Counted from the stretch's first letter, positions 47,561 through 59,786 are shown. The stretch is 64,000 nt of DNA from Pyxicephalus adspersus (GCF_032062135.1 NC_092858.1:121450148-121514147); one strand, 5' to 3'. Numbers and translations are program-made. Notes: a model not told the origin generated them from the sequence alone.

Positions 47561-50500
47561 AGATCAACCCCAATATATACTTCTTTCAACTTCAGATAAG
47601 CCTCCTTTTCCTTCAGAAACACAGAGGTTCTATATGGCTACTGAAGTGGTTTTAAAGAGTGTTGGTGGACCAGCCTCTTGCACTCACCAACATCTTCAGC
47701 CACCAGCAGGCTCACGTTGTCAGGAACGTCAACCTAGCAACCTGTCAGATAATGTCACTAGCAAGAAGCACATTTGCCAATGAAAAAGGGATAACCTCCA
47801 GGTATTTGTGCCACAGGTTGCCTGTCTTATATAATATTACTGCTACTAGTAGATGATGAGCTATAAGTAGGAAAAATGACCCTGACCCCTCAGCTTTGGG
47901 ACAAGGGTCCTTTGCAAAGTGTGGAGTGGCTTCTCCATTGCAAGTTACCCAACTTATATATTGACAGACAAGGGGCCTGGTATAGTACAAAAGGGGAATG
48001 CACATTTACTGCTCTCCCTTTCCTTGCCACCTAGTAAAGCATACCCGGAGTGTGGTTATGACAATTAGAGGAATTTGAGGCATTTTCATGTTTAAAAGTG
48101 GCAGTACATATTGATTTTTAAAAAATTAAGTTTGAATAAATATTACATAAATATCTTGATGCTGGCATGCAAGAAAGTGAGCATTTATTCCCCACTTTCC
48201 GAACTATACCAGGCCTTGTAACAAGGAGGCATCTTCTCCAATTCTTGTCCCCCAAAAAGGAAATGGGCATATTATAGAAAGGCCTATGATTTACCAGTAC
48301 CCCTTACCCATTCCAAGAGAGTAAAAAAAACACACTTTGAATTGGAAAGCCTTACATGAGATAAAAGCACATACTTATGTTGCTTGCCAAAGTTCATTCC
48401 CAATGTTAATTAACAAATTTAGTAGATAATATTGCAGGAAATTTCAGTTGCTATCATTAGGTACCAAAGTAGGTATGTTTCTTTCTTTTATGGTATTACA
48501 TAAAAAAGGGAAAAAGAAAAAGGTTTGCTCTGAAATGGACAGCAGCTAAAACACAAAATAAAATGCAATACAAAAAGCCCCCAATCCAAAAAAATGGTCT
48601 GGTTGACCAAAAAGCCAGTTATTACACATGAAGTATAATTTTCTAACTGAGCCTAATCTTTTGTCAGTTTTCACTATGCTCTTCCTGCAACAGTTTTAAT
48701 TCAATAACAAATATTGCTGATTTGCTTTTTCTTTTATAGTGAAGGTGCTAGTATAATTGGCCATTGCAAACCTATGTAATCCTAACCACAGTTGAAAGTT
48801 AGGACATGGCATTATGGGTTGATTCAAATTTGGTTCCTCAAATTCCACCAAGGTTACCTTGAGCTCAACATTGTTTTGAGCCAACAGTCATCTGATGTCA
48901 TATCTTTTATTGCTCCTAACAAGGTCTGCGTGTGTATGGTCCTTTGTTATATGTTTAGGACACTACCAGCTACTGGCAGAATGCCTGTCCTTTGTCCCAT
49001 ACACAATCAGGCAAAGATCTCACAGTCTTGTGAAATGTGGTAAAAAGGCACTGGACATAGTTTATGCATAGTTACATTTTATAATCCTGATGAGAATGAT
49101 AAGGACTGGTATTTCATGAAGTATAAAGGAATTTAATGATCATTTTTTCATAAAACCCTGTTATTCTGTATATGTACTAAAGTGATTATGAGGATGAAGG
49201 TTTCTGAATAAATATTGAGGAACTTAAAAAAAAAGCCAATAAATGTAACCTGTGTAATTATTACACATTTTTTACCATCAAGATCTTTTAACCACTCGTT
49301 TTTATTTTGCAGGGCGTTGTCCTGATAGATCTGGTACAGTGTTTCTTGTATTGTTGCCAAATGATTCTGCTGATATGAAATGAAAAAAATGTGTTTAAAT
49401 CAGACAGTTTGAGTTAGTTTACTGTCATTGTAGATTGTTTGGCCTGCTTTGACCTCTAAAAATATAAAGGTGGACAATTGATTGTTTTACCAATTTTCAC
49501 TTTTAATATACATCCTAAAATTCCTTATGTCTCCAAGAACATTCCAGTTTTTTAACATCATGATCTATTGATCCATTTAGTTACATTGTTAATACATTTT
49601 AAACTTTGAGCTGGCCAGAAGGTAGAAAGCAAAATCTGGTAAATATATCCTTTAACATAGTATCAAATTGTTTCAAAAACGTAATTCCAATGAACAAATA
49701 GTAAATACTTTTACCTAATTTTGACTTATTTTGTTTTAGAGTTTTACCTAATTTTGACTTATTCATATAATTTCTTAGCAATATACACTGAGAAAAAGAG
49801 GGGGGTACTCACAAGCAACATAAACATGTTACACATTATCAAACCATTCAATATTGATTCTGCCTGATTTGTGCAAATTGAACCAACATTATTCAATAAC
49901 AGGGGATATTCACTGAATGTAGTAATCTCTAGAATGATGCTTATCTGAAATTTCAAGATTTAAGTGTTTATTAATCAACTGGTATGTAAGGAGGCAGAAA
50001 AGGTTTTGTGTTTAGGCTGGTGATTGGCTAGTGACTTTGCAACCATATATCTTATTTAATTGCCAATCTCTGGACAAATATTCAACATTCTTCCTTCCAC
50101 TGCCATCTAACCTATACAGCACATTTTATCTTACCCTTTGCTATTCCAGTACAATGCGCCTAGTTCCCAACAGTCAGCTCACACTGACATCGGCCCTGCA
50201 CACTCCTTTCATAGATTTCAAGGGGACTCTGCCACCAAAGAGTCCATAGGTAATGTCCAGGTCATGACAAGGAGCAACATGGACACTTAAAGAAGGACTG
50301 AGAAGACTTGAGATAATTTGTCTGAAAAAAAAATGCATCGCTGAGAACATTCCAAATTTAACTAATTTTGTGAGAATATTTCTTGCTTTTTCAGTATTAG
50401 AGCCTGAGGATTTATATTCCATTTTGGTCATATCTGGGAAGTTGACAGAAGCATTTTAATAGGAGTTCATCTGCCTGGTTGAAACAGGGAAGGAAGGGAT

Positions 50501-51075
50501 GCCTGGGTTCATGTGCCCAAGGAATTTAAAGACTTGCGGGGAAGCCAAAAATGTTGTGAAAGCTTCCTTCAGGATTTCTGCAAAAAGTTTTGATGGGATC
50601 ACTAACTCTATTACAGACTTTGTTGATTTAAAGTCCTAATTGCTTCCAGCTGAACTGATCAGGGGTGGGTTACCTTTCTTGGTTGTAGTACTCTTTTTCT
50701 TTGAAATGTTATATGATATATTTTTTTGTAAAAAGGAGCAATAGTTGGGGTTGAGGGACACTTAAGATGAAGAACCTGGAACCTCCATGACAATATGGTT
50801 AACAATACATATAATGTTACAGCCCAAGTGAATATTTTTACCAGGTCCTCAGTAGCATTAAGGCTGGGGTTCTGGTTAAGAAACTTCTCTGTGCTATTGC
50901 CTCAAATCTCCAAATACTTTAACAGTGAAGTTGAAGTTTTCACCTGTAGATGCCTTTAAGATAGAGTGGCACCACGGGGGGGGGCCTTATCAGTTTAACT
51001 ATGAATGACATGTAGGTAATAAAAGTCAAAAAGCCAGAGGACTGCACAAACCAAACAAACAAATTTATTTTTTAT
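47561..51075. other. Long non-coding stretch
   Basis: About 3.5 kb with short ORFs only. No exon, RNA gene or complete element recognised. Confidence 0.4.
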
Positions 51076-51841
51076 GAGGAAGTAACTAAACAGGAAGACA
51101 GTGGAGAAGCAGTAGATATTGTGTACTTGGACTTTGCTAAAGCTTTTGACACAGTACCCCACAGATGGTTATTAAGCAAGTTAGGGTCAATAGGTTTAGA
51201 AAAGTCAATCTGTAAATGGATAAAGAACTGGCTTAAGTAGTACCTGAGGGTTCAGTGTTGTGACCTTTACTGTTTAACATCTTTATAAATGATATAAAGT
51301 TTGGGATTAAAAGTACCATTTCTTTGTTTGCAGAGGGCACAAAACTATGTAATGGAATTAAGTCCATACAGGACGTCTATTTTCTACAAGCAGACCTGGA
51401 TGTATGGTTTGATTGGGCGGCCAAGAGGCAATGACATTTAATATTGAGAAATGTAAAGTTATGATCCTGGGGGCTAACACTGTCCATGCTTCATACTGCC
51501 TGGGGGGGATATATTTTGGTGAGTCAAAAATAGGAAAGGATATGTGGGTTCTGGTGGATGATAGTTTTAATAACACCATGCAATGCCAAGATGCAATATC
51601 TAAAGCTAGCAAAGTACTTTCTTGTATTAAAAGAGGAGTGGACTACAGAGATAGAGACATAATCCTGCCCCTGTACAAAGCATTGGTCAGACCACATCTG
51701 GAGTATGCAGTCCAGTTTTGGGCACCAGTTCACAAAAGGGACATTGTGGAATTGGAGAGAGTGCAGAGAAGGACAACTAAACTAATAAAAGGAATGGAGG
51801 AGCTAAGCAATGAGAAAAGATTAGCTGAACTGAATTTATGA
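51076..51841 (+). pseudogene. CR1-like reverse transcriptase pseudogene
   Basis: This enzyme copies LINE RNA into DNA at the target site. The first block (51076-51240) reads EAVDIVYLDFAKAFDTVPH, the conserved motif with the first catalytic Asp, and ends in a stop. The next part is shortened. The motif normally read as FADDTKL appears as FAEGTKL (codons GAG GGC at 51333-51338), so both catalytic aspartates are lost. The third block (51413-51841) is the thumb and C-terminal region: FNIEKCKVMILG, WVLVDDSF, LPLYKALVRPHLEYAVQFW, ELERVQRRTTKLI. In working relatives these are one continuous protein of several hundred residues. Here it is dead. Confidence 0.9.
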
Positions 51842-52206
51842 GGAGGCATTTAAGGGGGGATATAATCACCCTGTATAAATATATACAGTGTGAAATCAGC
51901 TCCCTATAGATTGACTATAGATAGACTATAGATTGCTTTACTGAAAAAGCTAGGTGCTTTTCTAGAGGAACAGAATATGATTGGGTATTAAAGCTTTTAA
52001 GGAAAGATTACAGACTGTTGATCCAGGGAACATCTGATTGCCTCATGGAATCAGGATTTTTTTTTTTTCCATTGGAGAAAATTGTACCTGGGTTTTTTTG
52101 CCTTCCTGGGTATGTTCCTAGGGTTTTATATCTGGGATATGTTTATTTCGCTAGTGGTTGAACTTGATGGACTTATGCCTTTTTTCAACCTGACATACTA
52201 TGTTGA
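51076..52206 (+). mobile_element. CR1-group LINE, 5'-truncated and decayed
   Basis: Reverse transcriptase remnant followed by a 3' region with 'gaacttgatggacttatgcc' and 'ttttttcaacctgacatact', which I recognise as the usual end of a frog CR1-like LINE. A nearby 'ctatgtaactatgtaa' at 52733-52748 is the kind of short repeat that ends such elements. Confidence 0.88.
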
Positions 52207-53086
52207 GTCCTAATTTAATATATTACTATTGATATTGCACGAAACAAAAATATAATTATTTAATTTCTTCATTATAGAAATACTAATATGCGATATATGA
52301 ATTTGTAGGTAATACCGGCTGCTGATCCATAATATTTTGGGAATACCCGGGAAGAAATTCCTACCACTCAGGTTTGATCATCGAGGTTTTTCAGCTTTAA
52401 ACAATAATCTGTTGCTTTTATCTAATATTTTTTTACCTCGATGGAGGGATTCTACGGTTGATATCAAACAAATAATAAGTAAGTGCGATAGGATGGTAGA
52501 ATGGCAATTGTTATGTTTGACAAATGTTGTACATACTCAAGCAAGGAAATATGGACATTTATTAATATTTTGTATGTTTTTATCTTTTAGAAAAAAAAAT
52601 TGTATCAATAAAATTGCATTGAAACATTGTTTTGAACAAAATTAGTATTTTCTTTGGTTTAGAAATTTATCATTGCAAAAAGCACCGAAAAAATCCCATT
52701 CCAAATGACTTTCTGAACTTGATACTGACTTTCTATGTAACTATGTAAGAATAGGACTGCACCAAAACCTTAAGAAGCCAAAATCTGAAGCAGATTCATT
52801 TTCATCCTCAGAAATATCTCTCCCACCTGCGTAGAATATGTAAGATATTTTTCTAAGAGAGTCATTAACCACTAAAAAACCTTGTCAGTTTCTTTCCACA
52901 ATTACAGTTTCTGTCAGATCAGGATATTGCAGGTTTTCATAGTTTTTATGTATTTTCAACTGAATCATAATACGTTCTAAAGGCTGTGATGCTTTTAAGG
53001 CATTCTGGACTCCGCTTAACCACTGACTTCAGGTCTACACCTTAACAACAGCTGAGGTAAAACCATGTCCGAATGCCTCACATACA
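52207..53086. other. Non-coding DNA with a 102-codon ORF
   Basis: An ORF at 52337-52645 (LPRWRDSTVDIKQIISKCDR) could be a scrap of a LINE C-terminus but I cannot confirm it. A poly(A)-like stretch and AATAAA-type words follow. Confidence 0.35.
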
Positions 53087-53138
53087 GTGGGGGAAATAAG
53101 TATTGAACATGACAATGTTTTCTCAGTAAAAAAATTTC
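53087..53138 (+). mobile_element. Tc1-type terminal repeat fragment
   Basis: CAGTGGGGGAAATAAGTATT then GAACATGAC, a form I recognise as the outer end of a vertebrate Tc1-like family. 'aataaatattgaacac' at 59969-59984 is the matching inner part in the pseudogene at 59905-61098. This piece is cut off by the T run that starts the L1 remnant. Confidence 0.7.
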
Positions 53139-54251
53139 TTTTTTTTTTTTTTATACATTATATTTTTATAGATTTTTTTCCAAAATTTTTGACAAAGACA
53201 AAACAAAAAAGGAAACAAAATGAGAAACAATAATAGGGAATGAGAAACAAAACATATAGGGAATGAGGAACAAATCCTCATCCCAACATATTTTAACAGT
53301 AACTGTACGGACCAGTTGCATAGAAACTTAATAGAAACGTAGAAAATAAAAGATAAAGAGACAAATATATACCATCATTCCCATATATGAATGAAATACA
53401 TAAATGAAAGGACCAGATCAAACATTGCAAGACCCACTATTAACAAATACATTTTCGCCTGCCTAGGATTAGTACGGTCACATAGTCACATCCCACCCTC
53501 TCAGCAAATCTTTATAGGTTGAAGATTCTTGGAACATAATCCAAGGTACCCATGTTTCCAAACATTTTTTTGTCCTGTTTATATATACCGGCAGTCAGGT
53601 CCTCCATTAATCTAATTTCGTTTACTCTGTGGAGCTACATTCCTACTGAAGGGGCCAACACTTTCTTCTACAGGCTAGGGATGCAGGCATTGACCGCATT
53701 TAACAGGTGTTTGACCACTGATTTGTTATAAACTTTCTGTGGCCAGTCATTGAGATGGAGCAGAAAAAAACAGGATTGTTGGGTATGGGCCTCACAAACA
53801 TATCCTGACAGATTTTTCTTACGCCTTGCCAGAAGTCTTGAAGTTTCTCGCAAGAACAGAAAACATGTAACATCGTGCCCATCCCAGTACCACACCTCTA
53901 GCACATATCAGAGACATTAGGGAAAACAATATGCAATCTATCTCGTGTCCTGTCCCATCTGGTAAGGATTTTAAATCCAGTTTCCTGGGCTCCACTATGC
54001 ATGGAACTTTTTGTGACAAAACCACAGCATTTGTTCCTTCTGGGCCTGGGACAGGTAGATTTCCAACTCTCGCTCCCAACCCGAAGGTATGAAGGTGTTT
54101 TTAGGCGACATAATAAATGTAGAGTACAAAACGGATAATGCATGACTGGAATATAGATCATCTGTGCACAACTTTTCAAAAGTAGTTAACCGCCTACAAT
54201 AGTTCCCCTCTGCCTGTAGAGTTTTGAGAAAGTGGGAAATTGCGCTGCTTT

Positions 54252-54484
54252 CCAGTACATACAGCACCGTTCTGCTCTATGCAGAGGGGAGGGGGAGAGC
54301 GACGGAGTGGCACCCTGCTGCATGCTCTCCCCCTTCCTTTGCATTAGGTTCGTTAGTCGTCCATCATCCCCAAGGAGGGTCGTTCAGACGATGGACGACT
54401 AGCACTGTAGACACACCAGATTCTCACTTGATATCGGCCCTGAGCCGATTATCGGGCGAGAATAGTTGGACGTGTGTACGTAGC
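54252..54484. mobile_element. TTAA hairpin-chain MITE, shortened copy
   Basis: Reverse orientation relative to the copy at 47104. The right end is GACGTGTGTACGTAGC followed by TTAA (54485-54488). Keeps the outer stem, the 'gtcgtccatcatcc'/'cgatggacgac' stem and the G/C-rich stem, and starts at the 'gtacatacagcaccgttc' arm. The last stem and half of the fourth are missing. It splits the L1 ORF2 just before ISHFLKTL. Confidence 0.8.
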
Positions 54485-55553
54485 TTAAGTGTACACCAAG
54501 ACCCTCCCAGCATGTAATTTTTCACTCTTGTCAAGTCCTTGTCCCTGAGCTTGTCAAATCCACCCCCCTTTAATCCTGGTTCAAATTCCGGGTTATCCAA
54601 TACTGGCGTAATAGGACTAGGATGGGGCGACATATCATAGGACTCAAAATATTTCCAACAACCCTTAATGGTAGCCATCAGAGTGGGGTGAGCTTTATCA
54701 AAATATTTGCTCAGCTGTGGGACCCATGGTAATGCCTGGAGGGGAATCCTACTGCCAGTCTGGTCAGCCTGCACCCAAAGTTTGTAACCACCACCAGCTC
54801 ACCAGTTTACCACACGAACCAAGTGGGCACAGCATAGTATAGGGGCAGATTCTGGACCCCGAGTCTGCCTACATTCTTATGGGCAAAAATGAGATTTCTA
54901 TTTACTCTTGGGCTTTTATGCCCCCAAATAAATTTGAAAAGTTTTGCATGAAGCTGTTTAAAAAAGCTCTGCAGGATATTTATAGGCAAGGTCTGAAACA
55001 AGTAAAGCAACCTAGGTAAGAGAATAATTTTAACCACCTGAATCCTGCGAAACCATGAAAAGGATTTAGTGGCCCATTGTTCTAAATCTGTAATCATTGT
55101 CTGTTGAAGTGGTATAAAATTAAGGTGGCAAATCTTTTGCAAATTGGACGGGACCTGGACTCTTAAGTAACTTCCCATTTAAACAGGAAATTCTCTACTA
55201 CTTGGTGTCTAATACTCGGAGGTAGAGAAACATCTAGGGCCTCACATTTAGAATGATTGATCTTGAAGTTGGACAGACTCCCATACTCTTGCAGTTCCCT
55301 CAAGAGGTTCAGAAGAGAGGTCACTGGCTTGGAAATAAGAAAGATAAGGTCATCTGCAAAAGCAGCCACCTTATGTTCACTGCCCTCAATCTGCAGGCCA
55401 AAGACATCTCTAGACGCTCTTACATGACATAGCAAAGGCTCCAGAGTCAGAATAAATATCAGAGGCGAGAGGGGGTACCCCTGTCCCATCCCATTCGTGA
55501 TAGAGAAGACACTAAAAAAGAAGCCATTGACCCTGACCAAAGCCGATGGAGTG

Positions 55554-55556
<3 letters not shown>

Positions 55557-55597
<41 letters not shown>
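55557..55597. repeat. (TA)n tract inside the L1 remnant
   Basis: 41 bp of TA that keeps the reverse-strand frame open as alternating Ile-Tyr, at a site where relatives have a short Tyr-containing turn. Confidence 0.95.
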
Positions 55598-55599
<2 letters not shown>

Positions 55600-55680
55600 C
55601 CTGAATCCATTGCATCATTTTATCACCTAGCCCAATATAGGCCAAACTAGATAATCCTATGAAGTACTTTCCTGTTGGAT

Positions 55681-57800
55681 GAGTTTCAAGTTCGGCACTG
55701 CCCCCCCTATAATTCCAGCAATGCTTTTCCTTCTTAGTATTTTATGGATCTCTCACAGTTTCATGGCTTGAGTATCTTGAGACAGAAACAGAAACATTGA
55801 ATGTCAACTGTTAGTACTGAAAAGTATGGCTATAACAGGCCAATTTTACTATGTTTTATTAAAATAGGTTCTTGCTTAGGCTTATTCAGTGTTTTTTGAG
55901 AATGATACTAACTGCATTTAGCTGTCCCTTAAATAATGTTAACTTCCAAATGAATGGGTTATTGATTTTCACCTTTTTTTCATATGCAAGTAAATACCTG
56001 CACAAACATTTGCAAATTCTTGCAAAAGCATGGCACTTACCTCCTGTTACTGCTCCTGGTTGCTGTAGTTTTTAACTGGTAGTCTGAACAGAGCTAGATT
56101 ATGTATGCAGTATTATTAAAGCATACAGTGTAATTGAGAAAGAGCTCTGCAACTGGCTACCCTGGTTCTCAGGAGTAATACATCCACAGCATTGTTATTT
56201 TAGTGTACCTTACAGTATATAGGGCAAAAACTGTAAAGCTAAAAAACAAAATATTTCACAAAGGGTAAAAAGACTCAACTCCCTACAGATTTTAGTTTCC
56301 TTTTAATAAAATTTGCAAGGTCATGATGATGCTACATATGTTGCAGCCCTGCTTATGCTGTAATTTCCTCCTAAGCCTCTATTCAGTTAACATATGGTTT
56401 AGTAAATAAACACCTGCAAGACATATGCTCACACTGCATATATACTGCTACAGACATTGTAATCATGGCTTTAGATGAATGAATGCATTAAGAGAAAGTA
56501 AAAAAAATATAACTATTTATTATTTGGACATATGATTACTGACCAATTCCCAGTACAAAAAATCCAAAAGTCCTCCCACTAGAATGGTACATTGTTTAAT
56601 AGGTATGGTTGGTGGGCATAGGGCATAAACCCATACCTACAGGGCTTTACATGTGTTCTGGTACTGTTACAATATTTTATACCGTATGGGTTTTTTTTTG
56701 TGTGTGTCTTACACAACGAGCCACACAACCAAATAGGTTGATAACTACATAGGTATTAGACCCATAAACGCAGGCAAGATTTTTTTTCTTGCACTAGGAA
56801 TTTTGAAAAATTACAATTATAACTGTTTATGTCGCTCTTTTTTTCCCATAGTGTTACTGGAATAGGTATCTGAATGCATGGTCTTTGATGCATATTAATT
56901 TTATTTAGGTGTTTCTATCTAGTATCACAAGGTTATGTGCTTAAGGTTGTCCATCACAATTTTAAAGATAGTGGAATTTTAGTCATTTGCAAATTTCATT
57001 ATTTAGTGCAGTAACAAATGGTATTTTGATTTTTAAAAATCTTATTGTTAATTATAAATATTTCTCCTGTTCTGCATGTACTGTCCCGATCATATGGAGG
57101 TTTGCTATAGAAAAGACAGGTCTCAAATGTGACAAACAGTAGAAACTTAATATTTTAATAAATAAAGATACCAAACAACATTCAGCTAAGCTAAATTTAC
57201 CCAAGCTTAAACATCTCCACCAATTTTGAATTAATGACCATAAGCATATAAAGCAGCATTGATAATAAATGGAGATCAATTTACCAAAAAATAATGTGAG
57301 TTCCAATTATTTAGGGTAGAAACTTCAGGGTACAGGAGTGAGGGTTGTTGCCTGCAACCCTCATTAGGTTATAACCACACTTGGCACTAAAACTAGATGG
57401 CTAAAAGAAAGGAATGCAAAAAGCTAAAAGGTGATGGCAGGAGGATCATAAACTGCACAGGTTTATGTGCTTCACATGTCACGTGGAAGGTGAAGTGGGC
57501 AGGGGAACACTATTACCTTTTACCTTTAATGACAACAGAAGATTTTCAAAAAGTGTAGAAGAAAGGTAAGGATGGAATTCAGCTTAAACCAGCTTATTTT
57601 CTAGTATGCATTTTCTTGAAAAAAATAACCTTTCCTTTACCTCTGCACTGAAACTAACATTGAACTGATCTGTAGCCAAAATAGGTGAGAAGCACATCCG
57701 AAAAACTTTTCCCAACATATTTATCTTGGACGTTCTTTCATGCAATACACAATAATCAATATTAGTAATATCAACCGCAACATTAATAAAATAATTGTCA
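55681..57800. other. AT-rich non-coding DNA
   Basis: No gene or element recognised. Confidence 0.45.
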
Positions 57801-57925
57801 TCATTAATAAACAGGGTTTATATAACGCCAACATAATATACAGCACTGTACATGAAATAAGGGTTGCAAATAACAGACAGATACAGTGACACAAAAGGAG
57901 AAGAAGACCCTGCCCAGATAAGCTT
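57801..57925 (-). mobile_element. LINE 3' end fragment
   Basis: Contains 'taataaacagggtttatata', 'cagcactgtacatgaaataa', 'caaataacagacagatacag' and 'gaccctgcccagataagctt', the same 3' untranslated sequence as in the LINE inserted at 30551-31163. Only about 125 bp remain. Confidence 0.78.
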
Positions 57926-58692
57926 AAAAGAGATCTATTTTTATATTAATATAATCTATTTGTTCCACATACTAAGAAGAAAAAAAACTAGGGTAATATT
58001 ATTTTGCACACCTATTTTTCTAGACTATACTTAAATACATAAAAAATATCTTGCTTAAAGTTATGCTGTTCATACATGAATTCCCTGAACATTGCATATT
58101 CATAAGGAAATTATTAACATAGTCTACACTTTCAATCAAAGAAAAACATAAACTGTCCAGGTATTATTAAAGTTCCTATTTGCATAGGTTTTCTAACAGA
58201 TGAAGATAAAATCCCCAGTAAACATGTAGTACAGAGACAAATCTAGCATACGGATGAAAATGTCAGCTTTATGAAAGGTTATGTAGGGGGTTGTGGAGAA
58301 CAGGATTTTTTTTAGTTCAAATGCACTTTGCAAAAAAGACGCTGCAACTAATAATTTGAAATACCTTTTTTTGTATGCTTTGACCTGCAATATTTTACCA
58401 GATGACAAGGTCTCTTTAAGGTAAATAAGCATTTCACTTCATTTTTGACTTTGCTTTTTGCCTGGATGTGCTCAGTTTACCAGTGCAGGTTAATGTAAAA
58501 ACATTGCATGCAAAAGCATTGCTAGTATTTGCCTGGCAAGGTAGGGATGAAATAGCTTAATGAGCACTTCCAATCTTTAGAATCTCCTTTATCAAATGTT
58601 ATTACATATTAATCCTCTCTGTTCTACTGAGGGTGTTTTCTTTTGCTATGGACAATAGATTAAATCTATTTAATTTTAGGAATGCCATAGGG
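57926..58692. other. AT-rich non-coding DNA
   Basis: No gene seen. Confidence 0.4.
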
Positions 58693-59348
58693 CAGAGTTT
58701 GGCAAACTCCAGGCTTTAGGCTGGATACGGCCCAGCCACTATTCCAGTCCAGCCTAACCCCCTTTTTTATTGTTTGATCTGGCCTTTATGATTTGTTGCG
58801 TTTTTGCGAGTTCCCGCGATATCATTGATATCATCCAGTTCCCGCACAGTACCCCAATTACTATGCCTAAAGAGCAGAAGCAATGCGCAGCTACCAGTCT
58901 CCGGTAGGTTCACCTCGATCGTCGTGTCTTCAACATCAGGATGGGGCTGAGAAACTCCTCAACAGGTCTTTCAGGTCTTGCGTAATCTCATGCACAAAGA
59001 TGGCCAGCTGCACAGTGTCTTTGATATCACAGCTCTCGTCCAAGGCGATAGAGAATATATCGAGAGTTTTGAATTTTGAAAAAACTTTGAGGACTGGACA
59101 TCAGAGGGCAAGTCCTCCACGCGTCGAGTCACAGTGTGGGCAGACAGCAGGATTGCCTTGAAATGCGTTATATAATGCACTTGGACATTATTTGTGGTAC
59201 AGCGTTTGCAGGCATTATTCACTAAACATTGGTTTAGCAGAGAAAGGAAAGTTTTGCAACCAAACAAGAAATATACACGACTGGGAGGAGGTGGGCCTGA
59301 GTAAGTTTCTGTGTGTTAGAGCCAAGTGTAGAGGTAAATAAATTATTC
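58693..59348 (-). pseudogene. hAT transposase remnant
   Basis: The left end CAGAGTTTGGCAAACTCC with 'ggctggatacggccc' is a hAT-type terminus. On the reverse strand the block FSIALDESCDIKDT, VQLAIFVHEIT (about 58970-59050) is the region of the first catalytic Asp in hAT transposases of the group that gave rise to the GTF2IRD2 hAT domain. Upstream, HTVTRRVEDLPSDVQS (about 59090-59150) and KLTQAHLLPV (about 59280) fit the preceding part of that protein in shifted frames. Stops and frameshifts are present, and the later D and E motifs and the dimerisation region are missing. It is a fragment of a dead element. The subgroup is inferred. Confidence 0.7.
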
Positions 59349-59786
59349 CTGTAAGTCAGGGGTGTCAAACTCTGTCCCCCAACATCCTTATTTTGGCCCC
59401 TAAATGGATCCTTATGAATTGCAGCTGGCCCGCCACTGCGTTGAAATAGCACCGCTACTATAATTCCCGGCATCACTTGCGTCTATAGACCAGCGGCTTC
59501 TCTGCCTATGCGTGGTCCCGCATTTGGACTGTTTTAAAGACGCAAGGAATTGTGGAAGCGATGCTATTTCAGTGAGGAGGGAGTTCCAGCCACTCATAAC
59601 ATTTTAAAATATTTCATAGGCCTGTTTCTCTATTATAGGCTTGTTCCATATGAAAAAGTTGTATATCTAATGAGAAGGAAAAACTTCCTCAATTTTTTCA
59701 ATAAATTTCAAGTTTGGTCCGCCACTTTGTCTAAGTTTTTAGTTTTAGCCCACTGTGTATTTGAGTTTGACACCCCTGCTGTAAGT
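59349..59786. mobile_element. hAT MITE with perfect 8-bp target duplication
   Basis: The element is 59357-59778 (422 bp). Ends are CAGGGGTGTCAAACTC and its exact inverse GAGTTTGACACCCCTG (16 of 16). Target duplication CTGTAAGT at 59349-59356 and 59779-59786, identical. No coding capacity. The intact flanks suggest a relatively young insertion. Internal 'ggcccgccac' and 'ggtccgccac' segments lie near the two ends. Confidence 0.93.

Larger units (their letters stand above)
53139..55680 (-). mobile_element. L1-like LINE ORF2 remnant, reverse strand
   Basis: The 3' end is a T14 run on the forward strand (53139-53152), which is a poly(A) tail on the element's strand. Upstream (reverse strand) are the untranslated region, the ORF2 C-terminal part and the reverse transcriptase. 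The 5' part is missing, with homology fading near 55680. Interrupted by a TTAA MITE and a TA microsatellite. Confidence 0.9.
53668..55680 (-). pseudogene. L1-like ORF2 (reverse transcriptase) pseudogene
   Basis: L1 ORF2 reverse-transcribes its own RNA at a nicked target. In order on the reverse strand: AYIGLGDKMMQWIQAIY, an inserted (IY)n stretch from the TA tract, STPSALVRVNG, GMGQGYPLSPLIFILTLEPL, and an intact FADD motif (residues encoded at 55349-55360). Next come the thumb (FRRIQVVKIILLPRLLYLF, FIWGHKSPRV) at 54807-55178, a C-terminal block at 54484-54774, and after the MITE ISHFLKTL, GFKILTRWDRTRDRLH and a zinc-type SDMC-x-RCG...LHVFCSCEKL. The Trp between the two cysteines is a TAG stop. 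Several frameshifts. Without the endonuclease and with these breaks it is dead. Confidence 0.9.

Noticed and set aside
52337..52645. 102-codon forward ORF that might be a LINE C-terminus
   Set aside because: Only a vague resemblance (WRDSTVDIKQII); no second motif supports it.
54807..55178. 123-codon ORF as a separate gene
   Set aside because: It is the thumb part of the L1 ORF2 remnant in one of its shifted frames.
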